From the NCBI GenBank assembly GCA_015178975.1, contig WHVD01000248.1:29851-93850 (forward strand): a DNA stretch of 64,000 bases, given 5' to 3'. The first letter of the stretch is position 1, and each line of letters starts with the position of its first letter. The stretch is from Hysterangium stoloniferum (Eukaryota; Basidiomycota; Agaricomycetes; Hysterangiales; Hysterangiaceae). The notes beneath the pieces were generated by a model, which saw only the letters and a program-made list of their open reading frames with translations, did not search any database and was not told where the DNA came from. This document shows, in pieces, positions 1-9,306 of the stretch. The translations under genes were made by a program, and so were the position numbers.

Positions 1-49
1 TCCTCCACGCCATATTAATCCATTATTTCAAACTGATTTTTTTCCCCAG

Positions 50-1142
50 TTGACTGGGCTGACAGTGTGCGCGACATTCTCAATTTCCTCCTATATCACC
101 TCCCCTCCACTCTCTCCTCCACCGTTCTTCCAACCCACCTCCCTCGTGTCTCCGAAGACATCGCGGAGCGCCGTAAAATATCAGGATTTGAAAATGACCG
201 CCATAGACTAGTTGGTATTGGGCATTCTCTAGGTGGATGCTCAGTGTACGTAGGATATTATTCCAATTATAAAGTGCAGAAGGCTGAGAAAAGGTCCACA
301 GTTTGCGGGCCGCAATTGAATACCCAGTCTTATTCGACTCTCTTGTCCTGGTGGATCCGGTCTTGTCGCCGATTGCGTCCTATATTGAACAATCAACCCC
401 TCCGTCCTTTCAGCTTGCATCTGGTGCGATCAGGAGAAGGGAAGCCTGGAGTTCTCGGTACGTTGTCCTTAACTCGCCATCTACTTGTTTATTCTCTGAA
501 TTTAATACAGAGATGAGGCATTATCAATCTTTCAAAAATCGCCATTCTTCAAAGCTTGGCATCCAGACGTCCTACGGAAGTACGTTGATTATGGTCTAAC
601 ACCCTTCCCAGACGGCACAGTACATCTAAAGATGAGTGGCGTACAAGTGCGTTGTCCACATCAACGCGTCAGGTGGATTAATGACTCGATCATGGCTTTC
701 AGGAAGCCGTTGTGTTTCTAGATACACGTGTGGCATATGAAACCTGGCAGTTATTAAAAGGATTAGACCCAAGGATCGAGATTTTCTTCCTTTTCAGTGA
801 AACAGCTACAATGGCGTAAGCGGCGCTCCTACATCACTATTCGACTTACATCTTCTTTCTCCCAGGGTGAGTGGGCTCGCTGCACGAGAAACGGCATGGC
901 GTCGAAAGGAAAATGTGTCCAATGTCATTCTTCCTTATGGGCACCTTGTAAGACTATTCCACGGTTTAAATTCTCGTTATGGTCTTATGCGTTCCAGATC
1001 CCACACGAGGCGCCCAAGGAGCTTGGTAAGTCTTTACAGTATAAATTCCGTCGAGACCTCCCGTATTGAACATCCGGCAGCGGAATTGGTGGCCGATTTC
1101 CTGAGAAGAAAATATGTTGTAACGAGAAAGGCTTTGTTGTAG
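50..1142 (+). CDS. alpha/beta hydrolase, 3' part of a multi-exon gene (partial)
   Basis: Seven exons can be joined in one frame with GT-AG introns: 50-245, 302-457, 511-646, 703-815, 866-947, 998-1025 and 1081-1142, ending in TAG. The first exon opens after a CCCCAG acceptor at 44-49, so the gene starts upstream of the window. The product carries the nucleophile elbow GHSLGG (about residue 60 of the visible part), a following VDPVL strand, and a C-terminal GHLIPHEAP segment that probably holds the catalytic His. This is the layout of serine-type alpha/beta hydrolases; the substrate cannot be read. Splice phases agree at every junction (for example GT+T gives Val after GHSLGGCS) and no internal stop remains, so the gene looks intact over the visible part. 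It is the least damaged gene in the window. The last exon has decayed copies at about 1266-1330 and 48480-48545. Confidence 0.85.
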
Positions 1143-1199
1143 GACTGCGTGTCAATTTCCTTCATCGTCGCGAAGTTTAGGGTGTATTTCACCTGTGGA

Positions 1200-1370
1200 C
1201 TGTGGATTGCACTTATTGTACGGATATTTGTATATTTTGGCCTCACACATTGAACTTCTGTATCGGAATTGGTAAATATTTTCTTGAGAAGCAAGTATTC
1301 CAGAACGAAATACGCTTTGTTTGTACAACTTTTTTCATCTTTGCCATCTTCGTCTAGTTTTTGGGTAGCA
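1200..1370 (+). repeat. duplicated hydrolase-tail segment, copy 1
   Basis: This stretch matches 48420-48592 base by base with many substitutions. Shared words include CCTCACACATTGA and TTGTACRGATAT. Its middle (about 1266-1330) is also a degenerate copy of the last hydrolase exon just upstream (1081-1142), keeping CGGAATTGG and the AGAAGCAAGTAT-like part. It is therefore an old duplication of the gene 3' end, not coding now. Confidence 0.6.
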
Positions 1371-1545
1371 CTAGAGGCACCCCAAGATTTTTGAAGTTGA
1401 AAAACTCTTGCTATTTGGCCAGATTTTCTAAGCATTTTTTAAACTGCAAAATTGGTTGAAATATTATAGTTTTAGTAGGTTTTTCTGAGGTCAAAAATTG
1501 TACCTGAAAACCCTAAAAATTTGGATCAGGAAACTCTGAGGAAAC
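1369..1545 (+). repeat. half of a fold-back (inverted-repeat) element
   Basis: It begins CACTAGAGGCACCCC and follows one arm of the complete fold-back element at 30521-30896, for example ATTTGGCCA, TTTTAGTAGG and AACTCTGA in the same order. The second arm is missing: at 1545 the sequence changes abruptly to gypsy integrase. Either the gypsy copy inserted here or a later rearrangement removed the rest. Confidence 0.65.
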
Positions 1546-2245
1546 TTTGTTGGAAATAGCACCTTCGGCCACTACTGGCGTTTCCCTGTTCTTTGCAAAT
1601 AAAGGATATAATCCAAATATTACAGTACATCCAGAACGAAATCTCGCCTCTGCTCGCGCTCAAGAGTTCACCATGGACCTCCACGAGCTCCACGAGGAAC
1701 TCCAGACTGCAATATTGTCCACCCAAGAGCAATACCAACATTCAGTGGACAAACACTGGATCCCGCCACCAAACTTCAAGATTGGCGACCGTGTTTATGT
1801 CAAAGCTCAATTCTTCCGGACTACCTGTCCATCAAAGAAGCTTGCTGAAAAATATTTAGGTCCATGTGAAATTATTGCACAAGTAGGTTCAGTCTCTTGG
1901 ACCCTACGGCTTCCGGATAGCATACGTGCGGTACACCCAGTATTTCATGTTTCTATGCTAGAACCTTGTACTGCTAACACTATCCTGGATCACGTGCAAT
2001 CTCTGCCTCCTCCAGTCATCATTGACGGAGAACCCAAGTTTGAAATCTCACAGATTTTAGATTCAAAAATTGACAAGTGTCGACGCACTTGTAAACTGCT
2101 TTACTTGGTCAAGTGAGCGGGTTACAAGGGCACTGATGAAGAAACCTCATGGATTTTGGCCATGGAACTCGGTAATGCCACGGAAATCGTTACTGACTTT
2201 CATACAGCTTACCCACTCAAACCTGGACCATTATCTTCTCTCTGA
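1546..2245 (+). pseudogene. ElA copy 1: gypsy integrase C-terminus and chromodomain (5'-truncated)
   Basis: The reading frame picks up near the end of the integrase core (SATTGVSLFFANKGYNP) and runs through the GPF-type module (YLGPCEIIAQVG) and the LFHVS-like block to a chromodomain (FEISQILDSK...TCKLLYLVK). A TGA at 2114-2116 replaces the Trp codon seen in the second copy (KWGGYEGTDEETSW), after which the frame continues to a natural stop at 2243-2245. All of gag, protease, RT and most of integrase are missing. The same region is present in the other ElA copy on the - strand (7035-7740). The fragment is dead for transposition, but its 3' half (accessory gene, polypurine tract, LTR) is kept. 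Confidence 0.88.
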
Positions 2246-2443
2246 CCACACTCCATGGACCCCGTGTTACGTTTGGACTCAGTTTCATTATTCCCTGTCA
2301 CCCTATGTCTCTCTTTGCTTTTACAGGTTCTGACATGTCTTGTCAAGTCCTTAAGCGGACTCTCCGCGGACTTTGACTTTGACTTTGATTCTTATGTTTT
2401 CACACTTTACTTCATGTTCAAAATCATTTTCTATTCTACTTTT
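2246..2443 (+). other. spacer between pol and accessory gene in ElA copy 1
   Basis: Untranslated spacer with a T-rich run. The matching spacer in the other copy is 6835-7034. No reading frame or signal is conserved apart from the overall alignment. Confidence 0.5.
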
Positions 2444-3452
2444 TCAGTCTACATTTATAGGACTATCTTTTTTCCCTGCCTCTTTTTCCACCTCAGCTTT
2501 TCCCGCCTCATTCATCTCCTCGGGTAGCTCCGCTATCTCCGCGGGCACCTCCTCGTCATCTGAACCAGCCTCCTCAGAACTCCCGTCCTCCAGCTTCTCA
2601 TATACAAAGCCGGCATACTCCATCAGGAACTTGAAATGGTCCCTGCAGATTGCACGGCGATCATTTGCCATTATCACGCTCACCTTGTTGCTCTTCTGGA
2701 GCAACTCATTTTGGGCTTCAATGCCCTCAGCGATCCGTCCCAAGGCCTCCTCCAGACCGGAGTATCTGTCCGACCTGCCATTCTCCTGTGAACTGGACCC
2801 CGCAGCCTGCTCGTGAATGAGCGAGCACCTCGCCTTGAGGTGCATGCACTGGTAACACCCCAGGCCCCGGCCAGACTTCCGATTGCACTCAGTGTTCCGG
2901 TCATTACAACTGGAACACCGTGGGTCGTTCCGAGCCAGTGGTTGGACTGGCGCCGCCTTCCTTGCTTTCTGTTGATATGGTTAGCTCCACGGTATTCCCA
3001 CGGACATGAGACTCACCTTGTTGGGGCTCTCTGGCTCCCCCTCAGACTCCAATTCGATTTCCGCCACCTTGCACTGAAAATGCCAAGTCAAAAGAAAAAC
3101 GACAAGTCGAAATATTGGGACTTACCTTTCCTGCAACTATCGCGGCTCTCTCTACGGCCACCCGGGCTTTCTCTGCTGCCACCCTGGCCTTCTCTGCAGC
3201 CACCCACGCAGCCTCCTCCTCATCCCTCTGTTTCTGCCTCGCAGCCTCTTCCTCTGTGGCCACAGCCGCCTGGTATTCCCTATCCAAGGCCTCCTCGACC
3301 TCCCAGGCTTCTCGCTCCGCCTCTTCTCACTGTCAATGCTGCTTGTCCCGCTGTGCCAAGATTTGGGCAGCGGAGAGCGGTGCCCGGAATTGACTGCCCA
3401 TGGAGGGCCTGGCAGTTGGCATGGGCTTGCGCAGCGTGGGCTTTGGTCCCAT
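2444..3452 (-). CDS. ElA copy 1 antisense accessory gene: coiled coil + Zn2Cys6 protein
   Basis: Three exons on the strand opposite to pol: 3126-3452, 3017-3073 and 2444-2968, with introns of 52 and 48 bases (GTAAGT...TTTTCAG, GTGAGT...CAACAG). Exons 1 and 2 have the same lengths (327 and 57) as in the second copy at 5865-6834. The product, about 302 residues, has an Ala/Glu/Arg-rich coiled coil in exon 1 (EEALDREYQAAVATEEEAAR). Exon 3 has a cysteine pattern Cx2Cx6Cx9Cx2Cx6C (CSSCNDRNTEC...CYQCMHLKARC), which is the Gal4-type binuclear zinc cluster spacing. A helical, acidic C-terminus follows. Two TGA codons lie in exon 1 near 3350, so this copy is probably no longer translated in full. It sits between pol and the polypurine tract. 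A DNA-binding or regulatory role is inference from the cluster only. Confidence 0.75.
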
Positions 3453-3649
3453 GATGACGATGTTGGGGCTAATAAAGAAGAAAAAATTTCTATTTTTTCA
3501 AATTTATATATAGGCTCGTCACGTTTGAACCTTACCTTCCAGATCACATGACTCTTTGACACATACGTGTAACCGACATGACTTTTGACACATGCATGTA
3601 GCCGACAAGAACCTTATCTAGGTCTAGAGCCTCTTTGGGACTTCGGCAT

Positions 3650-3662
3650 AAAGGGAGGGTAC
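3650..3662 (+). promoter_or_regulatory. polypurine tract of ElA copy 1
   Basis: AAAGGGAGGGTAC lies immediately before the LTR start TGTTATGACC at 3663. The same tract precedes the 3' LTR of the - strand copy (5654-5666), which supports a role in plus-strand priming. Confidence 0.75.
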
Positions 3663-5134
3663 TGTTATGACCGGACAATCCCACCGGACTCCAGGTACTA
3701 ACCTGTACACCATCACACCCTACACGCACCAATTGTCTGTTTATAGGATTTCCCACCCAGACTCTGTTACGTCAAGACTTGTTACGTTCGACCTCATTAC
3801 GACACATATCAGTCACTGGACTTCCCCCGGACTCCGTCTCTGTCTATGTCCGTCTTCGTCCCACGCATCAGTCACCGGACCCCACTCAGAATCCCGTCAC
3901 CACTCTAATCGAGCCCGGTTCCCGTTTTAGTCAAATGACCTGTCACAATTTAGGACTCCACTCCCGCTCCGTTTCCCATTATGGGTTATGCTTTGTCACG
4001 ATTCGGACTCCGCTCCATTCCATCCCGTTCCTAACACCAATTTGGTGTTTACTATTCTCGTTTTATGTTTTGTTAGTTTCGTTTCACCATTACTGGATTT
4101 GGTATGTCAGTCACTCCATGGTCTATATAAACTGGAAGATGTTGTACATACAATCCAGTCAGAAAATTAGCTTAGATTCCCCCCAGTAATCTAATCCATT
4201 TTCCGCTCTAAACCCTTGCTTGATTCACATCGCTTTTACTAGTCGGAGCCCATGGGCTCTGGTGCATCTACCTCTCTCACCAATCTCGACTCACGACCCA
4301 CGACCCATGACCTACAACCTACGACCCACGACCCCCGCCCGGACTCCCCGGGATTCCCGTCCACCTGTCTGAAATAGGACAACACGATCTAGTGAGGGCG
4401 CAGCCTATAAGCTGAAGTTAAGTCCTACCGGATATCCCACGGGTTTCTCCGGAGACCCACTGTGAAGGGTATGCATATATGATGATCTAACTGTGGAATA
4501 ATAGACGTATTATAGCGTATTATAGTACTTCATTATCTAGTTTTTATTTCTTTCTTTATTTCTTCTAATCTTTCGAACATACCCTTTATTTCTTAGTTCG
4601 AAGCTTTGTGTATATCTATGGGCGCTCTCGGTGCCAAAGAAGACAGACACCTTTTTACCCAACAGACACCATCTCATAACGACTCAGACATCGAATAGCG
4701 AGAGGTGCCCAGGGTAAAATCTCTACTACCATAAAGGTAGTGACTTCTCACGTACTAACGGTATTTGGACTCGAACCGCGAAGGTCGAGTTCCACTCTCA
4801 AGACTTTGCGTTCGTCGACACCATAGTCGACTCACGCTTCTATTTCTCTATTCTAGATACTCCGTCTTTAGCTGATTATCTTCCTTACTTCTGGCTATAA
4901 GTTGTACCGTGAAGGTCAACTCTTTTATTCTTTGTTATAGTCATCACGAGCAACTGTACAGTTGCTCTTGTGATGCGTAGCGTGTACCTATACTAGTACT
5001 ATTGGTCTAGTAATCTATAGTATTGTACTGAACGGTCAATACTTCCTAATAGTAGTTGGATCAACACTATTCTTCGTATATAGAGCAGTCAGAATCTATC
5101 GACTCTTCACACCCACCCTGTACGTATCCTAACA
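3663..5134 (+). mobile_element. 3' LTR of ElA copy 1, interrupted by an LTR-B
   Basis: The LTR starts TGTTATGACC and ends TACGTATCCTAACA. The central part matches the solo LTR at 48637-49482 and the LTR at 25457-26691. It is split at 4460/5112 by a 651-bp solo LTR-B; without the insert it is about 816 bp. A TATATAA box lies at 4124-4130, about 450 bases into the LTR, fitting a promoter that would drive the element. At 5134 it abuts the truncated LTR of the opposite copy with no spacer. Confidence 0.85.
4461..5111 (+). mobile_element. solo LTR-B, long form (651 bp), target CCCAC
   Basis: It begins TGTGAAGGGTATGC and ends GACTCTTCACA, flanked by CCCAC at 4456-4460 and 5112-5116. Its termini match the reverse complement of the short LTRs at 14922, 25611 and 39501 (TGTGAGGAGTATGC, TCTTCGTATATAGA, CACTCTTCACA), so all belong to one family. 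No internal retroelement sequence accompanies it. Confidence 0.85.
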
Positions 5135-5653
5135 GGGGAATCTAAGCCAATTTTCTGACTGGATTGTATGTACAACATCTGCCAGTTTAAATAGACTGTG
5201 GAGTGAATGTCATACCGAATCCAATAATAATGAAATGAAATGAGCAAAACATAAAACGGGAAGAGTAAACACCAAATTGGTGTTAGGAACAGGATGGAAC
5301 GGAGCGGAGTCCGAATAGTGACAAATCAAAAACCATAATGGGAAACGGAGCAGGAGCGGAGTCCAAATCGTGACAGGTCATTTGACTAAAATGGGAACGG
5401 GGCTCTGTTAGAGAGGTGACGGGTTTTCTGAGCAGGGTCCGGTGACTGATGTGTGGGATGAGGTCAGAAATAGACAGAGACAGAGTCTGGTGGGTTTTCC
5501 GGTGACTGAAACACAATGTAATGAAGACGAACATAGATGAGTCTGATGTACAGAGTCCGGTGGGAATTCTGGTAAACTGATAATGGGTGCGTATAGGGTG
5601 CGGGTGCATATAAGTTAGTGCCCGCAGTCCAGGTAGGATTTCCAGTCGTAACA
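5135..5653 (-). mobile_element. 3' LTR of the main ElA element, U5 end missing
   Basis: Read on the - strand it begins TGTTACGACTGG at 5653, directly after the polypurine tract, and matches the LTR at 25457-26691 as far as the GGGGAATC block. About 250-300 bases of the downstream end are absent, and the LTR of copy 1 begins there instead. Confidence 0.8.
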
Positions 5654-5864
5654 GTACCCTCCCTTTATGCTGAAGTCCCAAAGAGGCTCTAGACCTGGAT
5701 AAGGTTCTTGTTGGCTACGTGCATGTGTCAAAAGTCATGTCGGTTACATGTATGTGTCAAAGAGTCATGTGATCTGGAAGGTAAGGTTCAAATGCGACGA
5801 GCCTATATATAAATTTGAAAAAATAGAAATTCTTCTTCTTTATTACCCCATCATTGATCGACAT

Positions 5865-6834
5865 ATGGGTCCAAAACCAACGCTGCGCAGGCCAATGCCG
5901 ACCGCTGGGCCCTCCACAAGCTCTCCATATCACGTGCCTCTCAGTGCAGCACAAATTTTGGTGCAGTGAGAGGAACAGTGACATCAACGGGAAGAAGCAG
6001 AGAAGGAGGTGAGGGAGGTCGAGGAGGCATTGGATAGAGAATACCAGGCAGCTTTGGCCGCGGAGGAAGAGGCTGCGAGGCAGAGGCGCCGGGATGAGGA
6101 GGAGGCTGTGTGGGTGGCTGCAGAGAGGGCCCAGGTAGCTGCAGAGAAAGCCCAGGTGGCCGCGGACAGGGCTGCGATTGTCACGGGAAAGGTAAGTCCC
6201 TAAACGTCAACTTGTCGAATTTCACTGACTTGTGTTTTTCAGTGCAAAGTGACAGAGTTGGAGTCTGAGTCCGAGGGGGAGCTGGAGAGCCCCCAGAAGG
6301 TATGTCTTGGGTCTGTGGGATAACCGGGGAAATTGACCATAACAACAGAAAGCAAAAAAGGTGGCGCCAGTCCGTCTACTGACGAAAAATGATCCACAGT
6401 GTTCCAGTTGCAATGACCAGAACACAGAGTGCAATCGGAAGTCTGGGCAGGGACCGGGATGCTACCAGTGTGCACACCTCAAGGCGAGGTGCTCGCTTGT
6501 CCACGAGCAACTCGCGGGGTCCGGGGCACGGGACAATAATGGGACAGACAGGTATTCTGGTTTGGAAGAGGCCTTGGGACGGATTGCCGAGGGCATTGAA
6601 GCCCAAAAGGAGTTGCTCCGGAAGAGCAACAAGGTAAGTGTGGTAATGGCGAATGATCTCCACGCGCTCCGCTCAGAAGGTTACAGGTTCCTAGTGGAGT
6701 ACGCCGGCTTTGTATATGAGAAGCTGGAGGCCAGGAGTTCCAAGGATGCCGGTTCAGATGAGGATGAGGTGCCTGTGGAGGTAGCGGAGCTACCCGAGAG
6801 ATGGCTGAGGCGGGGAAAAAAGACAGCCCCATAA
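5865..6834 (+). CDS. ElA antisense accessory gene: coiled coil + Zn2Cys6 protein
   Basis: ATG at 5865 (start MGPKPTLR, the same start as copy 1), exons 5865-6191, 6243-6299 and 6349-6834, introns of 51 and 49 bases (GTAAGT...TTTTTCAG and GTATGT...CAACAG). The 289-residue product has an exon-1 coiled coil (EEALDREYQAALAAEEEAAR), a short acidic exon 2, and in exon 3 the cluster CSSCNDQNTEC...CYQCAHLKARC with spacing Cx2Cx6Cx9Cx2Cx6C, as in Gal4-type Zn2Cys6 proteins. Two TGA codons lie in exon 1 near 5967-5982. The C-terminus is shifted relative to copy 1 (ends GKKTAP). The intron sequences differ far more between the copies than the exons do. Because the gene is antisense to the element, its introns cannot be spliced from the genomic RNA and so survive retrotransposition. 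Function unknown; transcription control is a guess from the cluster. Confidence 0.78.
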
Positions 6835-7034
6835 ATGTAGACTGAAAAGTACAAAATAAAACTTGATAATTTGAACATAAAGTAAAGTGTGAAAAACATA
6901 AGAATCAAAGTCCACGGAGAATCCGCTTAAGGACTTGAAAAACATGTCAGAACCTGTAAAAGCAAAGTGAGACATAGGGCAACAGGGAATAATGAAAATG
7001 AGTCCAAACGTAACACGGGGTCCACGGTGTGCAG

Positions 7035-8625
7035 TCAGAGAGACGATAGTGGTCCAGGTTTGAGTGGGTAAGCTGTATGAAAGTCAGTAACGATTTCTGT
7101 GGCATTACCGAGTTCTGTGGCTAAAATCCATGAAGTTTCTTCATCGGTGCCTTCGTAACCCCCCCACTTGACCAAGTAAAGCAGTTTACAAGTGCATCGA
7201 TGCTTGTCAATTTTTGAATCTAAAATTTGTGAGATTTCAAACTCGGGTTCTCCATCAATAATGACTGGAGGAGGCGGAGATTGCACACGATCCAGGATAG
7301 TGTTGGCAGTACAAGGTTCTAACATAGAAACATGAAATAGCGGGTGTACCACGCACATGCTATCCAGAAGCCGTAGGGTCCAAAAAACTGAACCTACTTG
7401 TGCGATAATTTCAAATGGACCTAAATATCTTTTAGCAAGCTTTTTTGATGGATGGGTAGTCCAGAAGAATTGAGCTTTGACAAAAATGCGATTGCCGATC
7501 TTGAAGTTTGGTGGCAGAATCTGGTGTTTGTCCACTGAATGTTGGTATTGCTCTTGGGCAGACTTTATTGCAGTCCAGAGTTCCTCGTGGAGCTCGTGGA
7601 GGTCCGTGGTGAACTCTTGAGTGCGAGCAGAGGCAAGATTTTGTTCTGGATGTACTGTAATATTTGGATTATATCCTTTATTTGCAAAGAACGGGGAAAC
7701 ACCAGTAGTGGCCGAAGGTGCATTGTTGTAAGCAAACTCTGCAAGTGGTAACAAGGATTTCCAATTGTCCTGTTGGTAGTTGCAATATACGCGGAGATAT
7801 TGTTCCAATGTCTGGTTGATGCGTTCGGTTTGTCCGTCGCCTTCTGGGTGATGTCCGGATGTGAAATGTAGTGTCATGTCCAAGGATTTCCTGAGGGATC
7901 TAAAGAAGTGAGACATGAACTCTGATCCTCGATCGGAAGTCATGTGGGATGGAACTCCGTGCTTGGAAAATACGTGGATGATGAAAAGTTCCACTAACTG
8001 CACAGACGTAATTGTATCGTAAGTAGGGATGAATATACCTTGTTTTGAGAATCTGTCAACAACGACTAGAATGGTGGAAAAGCCTTCAGAATCCGGTAGG
8101 TGTTCAATGAAATCCATAGAGATAGAATTCCACGGGTGTTCCGGTACCGGGAGTTGTTTCAAAAGGCCATATGGCTTGTGTCGCTGAGATTTCGAGTGGG
8201 TAGTGCAAGATTTACAATAGTGCTTAACAAATCCACGGAGTCCGGGCCAAGTGTATTCTCTTCTTATTAATGATAGAGTTTTGTTGTATCTGAAATGTCC
8301 TGAGAGTGGATAATCATGTTTGTATTGAAGGATCCTGAGGCAGAGGCCGTTGGAGTCCAGTACATAGATCCTATCATCAAGTCTAATGAAACCATGCTGA
8401 CCAAGAGACCACCGGGGTTGATTGGGGTCCATGGGATTGTCTAGGTGAGCTTTAGTCATTGGGTCTAGCAGAATTGCCGATAGAATATCTTGATGTAACT
8501 TTTCGATATCCATAATGATAATTCCACGGACAATGGGATTGATGAGGAAAGTTGCGTGGACTGATGCAGTACATAAGTTGTTGATTTGTAAAAATAGGTT
8601 TCAGGTTGTGCGGGTTTACTGTAGC
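7035..8625 (-). pseudogene. ElA pol, C-terminal part: integrase and chromodomain
   Basis: An open frame of 492 codons begins MDIEKLHQDIL (8513) and continues the polyprotein cut by the insert at 8629. It has the HHCC zinc module (HDYPLSGHFRY...CKSC), the catalytic core (SMDFIEHLP, TSDRGSEF, HHPEGDGQTERINQ, a D,D,E pattern), the GPF module (YLGPFEIIAQVG) and a C-terminal chromodomain (FEISQILDSK...LVKWGGYEGTDEETSWI). Chromodomains steer integration of chromoviruses towards marked chromatin. This segment itself has no stop and would be functional in isolation, but the rest of pol is broken, so it is annotated as part of a pseudogene. Confidence 0.9.
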
Positions 8626-8628
8626 ATA

Positions 8629-9303
8629 GGAGGATATCTGAAAACTATTAAGTATACCAAATTCTAATATACTCTAAAGGTCATTTAAACATCTGGGATG
8701 TGATTCAAACATAATTTGGTTTTTAAAACTTTTTAAAAGTTTTAAACTCTCTCATACATTACAAACTAATGAATCTTTCTGGACACGAGTAGACAATAAA
8801 AAAAATTAGTAGTTTGAAACACTAATACTTTTAAAAAATAGATACCTTTAAATAGTCCATTCCATGCATATGTATATCATTGGCACCTCTAAATACAAAT
8901 GTATTACTTTGGAATAGATCTGTCAATCTAAACAGATTTCTACTTCATTCAACATACCCAGAATATATAGGGGGTTTTACTTAATAAAGACAGCTGTGGT
9001 ATGAAAAATTTCCAATAATATTTTACATATTTTACATGGAAATAACTTCATTACAACTTTTAAAAAACAAAGTACTAATAAAAGTATTAGTAGGCATCTG
9101 TAAAAGGAAGGAAATTATATACAATGGAATTTGTTAAATAACTATGGGTTATATAAGATGTAATATGGAGAACTATTTCTGATGGTTGTTTTTTGATGAT
9201 ATAATTGTTTCAGAATAGATATCACTATTTAAAGATGGAGTTTTGTAAAAATAAGACTTTTATTAGTAAATATTTGAGATTATAGTAATTATAAACACCC
9301 TCC
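8629..9303. mobile_element. 675-bp non-autonomous TIR element, copy 1 (target ATA)
   Basis: AT-rich, without a coding frame, bounded by GGAGGATATCTG and, on the other strand, GGAGGGTGTTTATAAT. It is flanked by ATA at 8626-8628 and 9304-9306 and interrupts the ElA polyprotein between RNase H and integrase (GSNDYA | TVNPHN). A second copy in the opposite orientation is at 61907-62582. A 3-base duplication and short inverted ends fit a MITE of the PIF/Harbinger or CACTA type; the superfamily is not settled. Confidence 0.8.
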
Positions 9304-9306
9304 ATA

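Noticed and set aside
5865-5990. An alternative start for the accessory gene at an upstream in-frame ATG (5748)
   Set aside because: The stretch 5748-5864 is not aligned as protein with copy 1 beyond chance, while MGPKPTLR is conserved in both copies; the upstream part is likely the leader.
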